DNA of 64,000 nt from Kitasatospora sp. NBC_01266 (lineage in GTDB: Bacteria; Actinomycetota; Actinomycetes; Streptomycetales; Streptomycetaceae). Of this stretch, positions 56,903 through 64,000 are shown piece by piece (within the stretch, counting starts at the first letter, position 1; each line of letters begins with the position of its first letter). The stretch covers positions 7,750,001 through 7,814,000 of the forward strand of contig NZ_CP108458.1 of NCBI RefSeq assembly GCF_036242395.1, given 5' to 3'. Under the pieces are notes generated by a model that was given only the letters and a program-made list of their open reading frames with translations, made no database searches and had not been told where the DNA came from. The position numbers and the translations under genes are program-made.

Positions 56903-57735
56903 GACCGCCCCCGGGCGGCCGGCTGTCCGAGCCAGACCAGGGAGCCGTCCTGCAACGGCGATCCGAGGTCCACTCCCAGCCGCCGGTGCCAGAGCAGGTG
57001 GATCGCCTCGACCCGAGCCAGCTCCGGCCACTCGGTCGATCCCACCAACTCGGCAAAGGACCGCGGCCCTTCTGCCGCCGCGGCCAGGAGCTGCGGCTGC
57101 AGGCCCAACGGGTCCTTGCGTGGCCGGCGCCTGGCCAGCAGGGCGTCCAGCACCCCGAGGACGTGCGGGCGCCAGCCTCCGACGACGGTGTAGCGCCAGC
57201 CGGCCGCAGCTGCGACCTCGCGCGTCGCGGCGAACTTCAGCGCGTCCGCGTCCTGAACCAAGGGGGCCGGGCGGACGTCGAACAGCCAGCCGCCGTCGGG
57301 CATCAGCGCGAGAAAGTCCGGGACGTGGGCCGACCGGCCACCGGTGTGCTCGAAGTCCAGGCGGAACGGCTGCGGCAACACCTCCCGGACGCGCACGAAG
57401 TCCAGGGCCCGCAGCAGATCCCGCTCCTCCAGCGACTCGAAGCCGTGCTGCCGACCGGTGGAGACCAAGGGCTCCAGCCCCGGCCGGTGCCGTTGCCGGG
57501 GCCGCCAGGTGAAGCGTCGAACCGGCCGTGAATCCAGCACCGGCACCGACTCCAGATCCCGCACCGGCCAGACGACCTGACCGCCGTCGAACATCCACGT
57601 CGTCGCCCACCGCTGCGGCCAGTCCCCATGGAGTACCAGCCGCTGACGGAAGGCGTCATCGCCGGTGAACTGGCTGACCAGCGACGCCAGATCGCACACA
57701 TCCGACCGAAGCCCCGGCCCAGTCCGCGCACTCAT
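56899..57735 (-). CDS. tnsA: TnsA-like endonuclease subunit
   Basis: 278 aa. The restriction-like core has E100 (HGFESLEERD), D140 (HVPDFLALM) and DVR at 153-155, where Tn7 TnsA has its catalytic Q-x-K. Actinobacterial relatives keep this D-V-R/K form, so activity is not excluded. TnsA makes the 5' cuts that allow cut-and-paste transposition. ATG at 57735 is chosen; the frame is open to 57768. First gene of the core operon, next to the right-hand cargo. Confidence 0.88.
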   Translation of the reverse strand: MSARTGPGLRSDVCDLASLVSQFTGDDAFRQRLVLHGDWPQRWATTWMFDGGQVVWPVRDLESVPVLDSRPVRRFTWRPRQRHRPGLEPLVSTGRQHGFESLEERDLLRALDFVRVREVLPQPFRLDFEHTGGRSAHVPDFLALMPDGGWLFDVRPAPLVQDADALKFAATREVAAAAGWRYTVVGGWRPHVLGVLDALLARRRPRKDPLGLQPQLLAAAAEGPRSFAELVGSTEWPELARVEAIHLLWHRRLGVDLGSPLQDGSLVWLGQPAARGRS

Positions 57736-57897
57736 GCAGCAACGACACCACCGGCGCGAGCACGGCATGCCGAGGATTCCCGAAAGAGGACGCTACCCCG
57801 GCAAGTTTCACCCAGCCGAGTGATCCACAACCGGCTGCAGTGACGGCTGGTGCTCGTTCGCAGGCACGTTGTCACCAACCCCGAAGATGCCGAAGCG

Positions 57898-58479
57898 CTA
57901 CTTGATCAAGTGGAAATCAGGGTGTTGCAGCCATGCCTGCAGGAACTCAGCATCTCCGACGTGCCGAACCCACCGCCCTCCACCCCCGGTGTCATAGGAA
58001 ACCTCTGCAACATTCCCCGGCAGCACTGACGCCAGTACCCTCGCCCGGGCCAGCACAGCCTCGTTGCCCGTGTCGTCTCCCGCGACGGGACGGCTGCTCA
58101 GGAGACCGTCGAAGTCGACCAGCGCATCGAGACGGCGAGCGAGAGCGAGCGCCAAGTGGCCGAGCAGCACGTGGTTCACCGAGCCCGAACAGCCCGCGCC
58201 GACTACCAACCCCTGCACCGGTTGACGCGAGAAGGCCGAGTAGTCCTCGTCATCGGCAGGCATCTCTTCGTCCTCTGACAGGAAGAACACGCCGACGCCA
58301 GATGGATCGAAGGCCCGCAGGCCCAGGGCCGAGCCGTCTCGTACCCAGAAATCCACGTCGCCGCCGGCCTTGGTTTCCACCGGGTCGCAAAAGGTCTCCA
58401 ACCACGAGACCACGTCGGCCAGGATGTCCGCGAACCCGCATGGTTCGAAGAGCCACAATCCAACTGCCGGTCCCGACAT
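57898..58479 (-). CDS. DUF6368-like cargo protein (second paralogue)
   Basis: 193 aa. It opens SGPAVGLWLFEPCGFADILADVV and ends AEFLQAWLQHPDFHLIK, the same end block as the 41945 protein. The middle has QGLVVGAGCSGSVNHVLLGHLALALARRLDALVDFDGLL. High GC, unlike the first paralogue, so the two diverged before or came from different hosts. ATG at 58479 is chosen over the upstream 58512. Right-hand cargo, reading towards the core operon. Confidence 0.65.
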   Translation of the reverse strand: MSGPAVGLWLFEPCGFADILADVVSWLETFCDPVETKAGGDVDFWVRDGSALGLRAFDPSGVGVFFLSEDEEMPADDEDYSAFSRQPVQGLVVGAGCSGSVNHVLLGHLALALARRLDALVDFDGLLSSRPVAGDDTGNEAVLARARVLASVLPGNVAEVSYDTGGGGRWVRHVGDAEFLQAWLQHPDFHLIK

Positions 58480-58623
58480 ACCGCCCCCAAAGCCTCGTGG
58501 CCGAAGTGCCACCGGACCAGGTTCTATCAGGACCCGGCGGCGGGCGTCTGATCATTTCGGGCCGTAGCCCGCCCTGGACGATAAGTCCCAAGCTGATGCG
58601 ACAGTGAGCCTGCCGAGTCACGG

Positions 58624-59196
58624 TCAGCGGAGCCTGGACGCGAGGGCATCCCACAGGATCGGACCATCCAAAGCGCCTCTATGGCTTCGCGGCTGCCGCT
58701 GCCATCGGGTGCCGTCCATCCATGACTCCAGCCACTCAGCTAGGGTCTCGGACTCCACGAACCACGCGTCGGCGGCCCCGGCCTGCCCCGCTCCAGGGGA
58801 ATAGTGCAGGACCAGCCCCTGTGGGTTGGTGCAGTCCACCGCGGCATGTCGGCCGCCTCCCCAGTGGAGAACGGGCAGCACGCCGCGCGGCCACCACGGC
58901 TGCCCACCAGATCGGGACTTGATTCTGGCTGGGTAGCCGTCGACGGCTCCGAACCCGACGTGGAAGAGAGGCGTCAGGCCATACCCCGGCCCGAATCCAC
59001 CATCAGCAATCTCCCCATAGAGTCTGCGAAGCAGTGGCAGGAGTGGCAGGCCGACGATCTCCTCGGCACGCTCCAATGTCGCGGACGTGGCTGTCGGCGC
59101 GAGTACCTCGTCCGAACAGTCTGCCGCCCATGCGGCAAGGCGCTGGACCAGGTCATCCTCATAAGTGGGGCGGGGTAGCTCGGGCACGGGGGACAT
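58624..59196 (-). CDS. SMI1/KNR4 (SUKH) family protein
   Basis: 190 aa. SUKH features: the helical start YEDDLVQRLAAWAADC, then SATLERAEEIVGLPLLPLLRRLYGEIADGGFGPGYGL and a C-terminal ESETLAEWLESWMDG helix. SUKH proteins are the best-known immunity superfamily in polymorphic-toxin systems, and here there is no adjacent toxin. ATG at 59196 is chosen; the frame is open to 59235. Confidence 0.85.
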   Translation of the reverse strand: MSPVPELPRPTYEDDLVQRLAAWAADCSDEVLAPTATSATLERAEEIVGLPLLPLLRRLYGEIADGGFGPGYGLTPLFHVGFGAVDGYPARIKSRSGGQPWWPRGVLPVLHWGGGRHAAVDCTNPQGLVLHYSPGAGQAGAADAWFVESETLAEWLESWMDGTRWQRQPRSHRGALDGPILWDALASRLR

Positions 59197-59405
59197 CCTG
59201 GCTGGCCACCGGCCCTCGGTCCAGAGGATTTCCATTCACCGGGGCCTCGGGGTGCGGGCGAGCTGCCCAAATTTCCACGCCGCCGAGGGCGAGGCGGCGG
59301 CGAACTAGGGCTCAGGGCAACGCAAACCTCCACGCCACCTCGGAACGACTGATGCTGTGACTGAGCGTTGTAGGTGGCGGGTGTGCTCGGGCTACAGGGG
59401 AACCG

Positions 59406-59861
59406 TCACAAACTCCAGCTGTAGAGGCTGCCGCCGGTTTGCACCGCTGACACGGCGAGCTGGGCCACTCCCCGGAGGACCGCCAGAAGGTCGTCGTCCG
59501 TCATCTCGTCTCCGTCTTCGGACCACAGCCGCGCGGTCCAGCGACCGGCGAGTTCCTCCAGCTCGGTGAGGCTCGCGCCAGCCAGCGCACGAGTCAGTCG
59601 CTTCGGCAGCGCGATCAGCTCCATCCCGTCGTTCACGGGAGGAATGACCCACTCCGGCCACGGCCGCCACGCATACAGCTGCTTGGACGACGGAGCCTTG
59701 GCCGAAGGCTCCTCGAAGTACATGTCCCATTCGGCGATGGCCGTGTCCGGCTCGATGAAGCGGCAGCTCACGGTCTCGAAGGCCGCACCGGGTCCCCCCA
59801 AGCGCGTGGTAGCCGCAGCCTCATCGTCGGAAGCCAGGAAGAACCGGATGTCGTGGGCCAT
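59406..59861 (-). CDS. Hypothetical cargo protein
   Basis: 151 aa, soluble: MAHDIRFFLASDDEAAATTR, then AWRPWPEWVIPPVNDGMELIAL and a C-terminal helical region. It looks like small immunity-type proteins, but I recognise no family. ATG at 59861; the frame extends upstream to 59933 without support. The last gene before the right transposon end. Confidence 0.6.
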   Translation of the reverse strand: MAHDIRFFLASDDEAAATTRLGGPGAAFETVSCRFIEPDTAIAEWDMYFEEPSAKAPSSKQLYAWRPWPEWVIPPVNDGMELIALPKRLTRALAGASLTELEELAGRWTARLWSEDGDEMTDDDLLAVLRGVAQLAVSAVQTGGSLYSWSL

Positions 59862-60039
59862 CCCAGCATGATGGCAGTCGGCGAACCGGGGCGGCCAGTG
59901 ACAACAATCGCGGGTGAGCGCGATCCCCGCCAAGAACAGCGCTCACCCGCCAACTGGAGCGCTCAGTCACAGATGCCGTGCCGACACGACAGTTAGCGTG
60001 CTGCTTCACAAAGTCACTCAGCGTGGCGGGAGCCTGTAG
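59862..60039. other. Non-coding right-end region of the Tn7-like element
   Basis: No gene. It contains one degenerate end-like block at 59948-59971 (read inward: TGTGACTGAGCGCTCCAGTTGGCG) resembling the terminal 24 bp; about 15 of 24 positions match the left end. It may be an old or auxiliary end. Confidence 0.4.
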
Positions 60040-60084
60040 CCGCCGCCTATCGGTTCCAACCGCCACCTATCGCTTCCAGTCACA
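60040..60084 (-). repeat. Right end of Tn7-like element: two transposase-site-like repeats
   Basis: Read inward: TGTGACT, then GGAAGCGATAGGTGGCGG (complement of 60060-60077) and GGAACCGATAGGCGGCGG (complement of 60040-60057), 20 bp apart. Orientation is inverted relative to the left-end sites, as at transposon ends. Confidence 0.85.
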
Positions 60085-60125
60085 GGCAGGACTTCGCCGG
60101 CGCCCGCCAAGTTCCGTTAAAAACA

Positions 60126-60147
60126 AGCACGCACGATTGCTTTTTTC
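60126..60147 (+). terminator. Weak stem-loop with T-run
   Basis: AAGCA, 8-base loop, TGCTT, then further T residues. It lies between the transposon end and atuA and could end transcription leaving the element. Confidence 0.35.
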
Positions 60148-60204
60148 CTGGTCCTGACCCACCATCAGTACCGACCCCGCCAGCGCGATCGAAGAGGTCC
60201 CCGT

Positions 60205-61976
60205 ATGCCGCGCCCCGGATCGGTACCCGACGCCACGCCCGCGCCCGCTCCGAGCGGCGAGCCGGCCACCGCTGCCCCGGCCATCGCTCCGCTCCGGATC
60301 GGCAATGCCTCCGGCTTCTACGGCGACCGGTTCGCCGCCGTGCGGGAGATGCTCACCGGTGGGCCGCTGGACGTGCTCACCGGTGACTACCTGGCCGAGC
60401 TGACCATGCTGATCCTGGCCCGCGACCGGTTGAAGGACCCGAAGCTCGGCTACGCCAAGGTGTTCCTGCGCCAGTTGGAGGAGTGCCTGGGTCTGGCGGT
60501 CGAGCGCGGGGTGCGGATCGTGGTCAACGCCGGCGGCCTCAATCCTGGGCAACTCGCCGAGCGGATATCCGAGTTGGCCGACCGGCAGGGCATCGCGCTG
60601 CGGGTGGCGCAGGTGACCGGGGACGATCTGCTCGACCGGGCCGGGGAGTTCACCCAGTCCGGTGGTCTGCTCGCGGCCAACGCCTACCTGGGCGCCTGGG
60701 GCATCGCGGAGTGCCTGCGGGAAGGGGCCGACCTGGTGGTCACCGGTCGGGTCACCGACGCCGCACTCGTCGCGGGGCCGGCGGCGGCGCACTTCGGCTG
60801 GGGGCCGCAGGACCTGGACGCACTCGCGGGTGCGGTGGTCGCCGGGCACGTGCTGGAGTGCGGGGCGCAGGCGACCGGCGGCAACTACGCCTTCTTCACC
60901 GAGCACGACGTGACCCGCCCCGGGTTCCCGCTCGCCGAACTGCACGCCGACGGCAGCAGCGTGATCACCAAGCACCCCGGCACCGGCGGCGCCGTCACGC
61001 TGGGTACGGTCACCGCCCAACTCCTGTACGAGACCGGCGGAGCGCGCTACCTCGGCCCGGATGTCACGGCCCGGCTGGACAGCGTGCGGCTCGACCAGGT
61101 GGGCCCGGACCGGGTCCGGATCAGCGGAGTGCGCGGCGAGGCGCCGCCGCCCACCCTGAAGGTCGGCCTGAACCGGATCGGCGGCTGGCGCAACGAGGTC
61201 GTCTTCGTGCTCACCGGGCTGGACATCGAGGCCAAGGCCGAACTGGTCCGCACCCAGCTGGAGCAGGCGCTCACCCCCGAGCAGCGCCCCGCCGAACTGC
61301 GCTGGACCCTGGCTCGCACCGACCGGAGCGACGCGCCCACCGAGCAGCAGGCCAGCGCCCTGCTGCAACTCACCGTGCGGGACCAGGACCAGGCCAAGGT
61401 GGGCCGGGCGGTCAGCTCGGCGGCGGTCGAACTCGCGCTGGCCGGCTACCCGGGCTTCCACCTCACCGCACCGCCCGGACCCGGCGCACCGTACGGGGTC
61501 TTCGAAGCCGTGCACCTGGACGCCAAGCTGGTCGAGCACTGGGCCGTGCTGCCCGACGGCACCCGCCGGGCGATCCCGCCGGCCGCCGCCTCCGCAACGC
61601 CCGTGGCGGTACCCGACGCAGACCTCCCCGCCCCGCTGCCCGCCGGTCCGACCCGCCGCGTGCCGCTCGGCCGGCTGGCCGGGGCCCGCAGCGGCGACAA
61701 GGGCGGCGACGCCAACCTCGGCGTCTGGGTCCGCACCGAGGACGCCTGGCGCTGGCTCGCCCACACTCTGACGGTCAGTCAACTCCGACAACTGCTACCG
61801 GAGACGGCCGATCTGCCGATCACCCGTCACGTTCTCCCCAAGCTGCGCGCCGTCAACTTCGTCATCGAAGGCCTGCTCGGCGAAGGCGTCGGCGCCCAGG
61901 TGCGGTTCGACCCGCAGGCCAAGGCCCTGGGGGAGTGGCTGCGCTCCCGTACCCTCGACATCCCGGAGGTCCTGCT

Positions 61977-61980
<4 letters not shown>
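60205..61980 (+). CDS. atuA: Acyclic terpene utilization AtuA family protein
   Basis: 591 aa. After a Pro/Ala-rich 28-residue leader: PLRIGNASGFYGDRFAAVREML, GGPLDVLTGDYLAELTMLILARDR, VRIVVNAGGLNPGQLAERI and GRVTDAALVAGPAAAHFGW, all typical of AtuA (DUF1446). AtuA acts with the biotin-dependent carboxylase encoded by the next two genes in citronellol/leucine-type acyl-CoA degradation; its reaction is not firmly known. A C-terminal domain (RSGDKGGDANLGVW) is fused on, as in many actinobacterial forms. Its stop overlaps the next start. Confidence 0.9.
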
Positions 61981-63575
<1,595 letters not shown>

Positions 63576-63586
63576 GGGTCCCTCAG

Positions 63587-64000
63587 ATGATCAACTCCCT
63601 GCTGGTCGCCAACCGTGGCGAGATCGCCCGGCGGATCTTCCGCAGCTGCCGTGAACTCGGCATCGCCACCGTGGCGGTGTACGCCGACCCGGACGCCGGG
63701 GCGCCGCACGTGCGCGAGGCCGACACCGCCGTGCGGCTGCCCGGTGCCGCGCCCGCCGACACCTACCTGCGGGCCGACCTGCTGGTCCGGGCCGCCCTGG
63801 CGGCCGGCGCGGATGCCGTGCACCCGGGCTACGGCTTCCTCTCCGAGGACCCGGCCTTCGCCCGCGCCGTGCTGGCGGCCGGCCTCACCTGGGTCGGCCC
63901 GTCGCCCGAGGCGATGGCCGCGATGGGCTCCAAGAGCGCCGCCAAGCGCCTGATGGCCGAGGCCGGCGTACCGGTGCTGGCCCCGGTCGACCCGGCCGGC
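63587..64000 (+). CDS. Biotin carboxylase alpha subunit of acyl-CoA carboxylase, partial
   Basis: First 138 codons; cut by the right edge. MINSLLVANRGEIARRIFRSC, ADAVHPGYGFLSEDPAF and GPSPEAMAAMGSKSAAKRLM are the biotin-carboxylase N-terminal domain and start of the ATP-grasp. The biotinylated domain would be beyond the window. ATG 11 bp after the beta subunit gene, so the three genes form one operon. It needs the biotin made by the bio genes at the other side of the window. Confidence 0.93.
   Translation, partial: MINSLLVANRGEIARRIFRSCRELGIATVAVYADPDAGAPHVREADTAVRLPGAAPADTYLRADLLVRAALAAGADAVHPGYGFLSEDPAFARAVLAAGLTWVGPSPEAMAAMGSKSAAKRLMAEAGVPVLAPVDPAG

Larger units (their letters stand above)
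35572..60084. mobile_element. Tn7-like transposon, about 24.5 kb, with nested insertions
   Basis: The left end reads TGTGACTGGCACGGATAG and the right end, read inward, TGTGACTGGAAGCGATAG: a 9-bp perfect terminal repeat starting with TGT, followed by related GATAG-type sites in inverted orientation at the two ends. The core genes tnsA, tnsB, tnsC (in pieces) and tniQ read right to left inside. Cargo lies on both sides of the core. Flanking 5-mers are GTTCC (left) and GGCAG (right), so no target duplication is visible. The left neighbour is the VOC gene; the right neighbour is atuA. No cas genes and no tnsE are seen. Confidence 0.85.

Noticed and set aside
35572..60084. CRISPR-associated transposon (CAST)
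   Set aside because: No cas genes and no repeat-spacer array between the ends; tniQ is of the long TnsD-like kind.

Overview
The window is high-GC DNA (strong G/C third positions, many GTG starts, GTGA and ATGA stop/start overlaps) from an actinomycete, most likely Streptomycetaceae (Streptomyces/Kitasatospora type). No rRNA, tRNA or CRISPR array was seen.

Layout. 1-8.8 kb: biotin genes bioA (cut by the left edge), bioB with an unusual Cys/His tail, and a separate bioF, around a membrane-anchored protein and a Ski2-type helicase; then an enoyl-CoA hydratase and an acetyltransferase. 9.0-12.8 kb: threonine catabolism (tdh-kbl), a LysR regulator and a PPOX flavoprotein. 12.9-28.1 kb: a stress, sugar and respiration block. 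Its minus-strand genes encode a DUF389 membrane protein, aldose 1-epimerase, a GAP-family protein and a CPA-type antiporter. Its plus-strand genes encode a GH15 enzyme, a cyclase-family protein and a GMC oxidoreductase. A minus-strand operon follows (SDR dehydrogenase, NDH-2, cydA, cydB), then a Gfo/Idh/MocA protein. 28.1-35.5 kb: a winged-helix regulator facing a peptide deformylase across an array of CTTTGCAAAG palindromes, a repeat-containing lipoprotein, a Clp-N protein, an acetyltransferase, a UvrA-like ABC protein, and an AraC/VOC pair. 60.2-64.0 kb: atuA, an acyl-CoA carboxylase beta subunit and the start of its biotin carboxylase, a biotin-dependent acyl-CoA degradation operon.

The main item is 35,572-60,084: a Tn7-like transposon of about 24.5 kb. 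Its matching ends (TGTGACTGG...CCAGTCACA) carry transposase-site-like repeats in inverted orientation. The core operon tnsA-tnsB-tnsC-tniQ reads right to left with coupled starts. It has been broken by later arrivals. A Tn554-family element (three recombinase genes tnpA-tnpB-tnpC plus cargo, 46,827-54,038, 15-bp inverted ends) sits exactly in the Walker B region of tnsC. An IS1380-family copy (44,654-46,323) sits near the 3' end of tnsC. Two more IS1380 copies, in tandem and sharing one CTAA, split a DUF4279 cargo gene. The split genes can be reassembled from the flanks.

The cargo of both transposons is almost entirely small soluble proteins of the kinds found as immunity genes in polymorphic-toxin loci (SUKH/SMI1-KNR4, DUF4279, YwqG/DUF1963-like, DUF3885-like, two related DUF6368-like proteins, small Cys-rich proteins), with no toxin gene visible. 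I propose, as inference, a mobile orphan-immunity island. The family assignments come from motif recognition by eye, without database searches.
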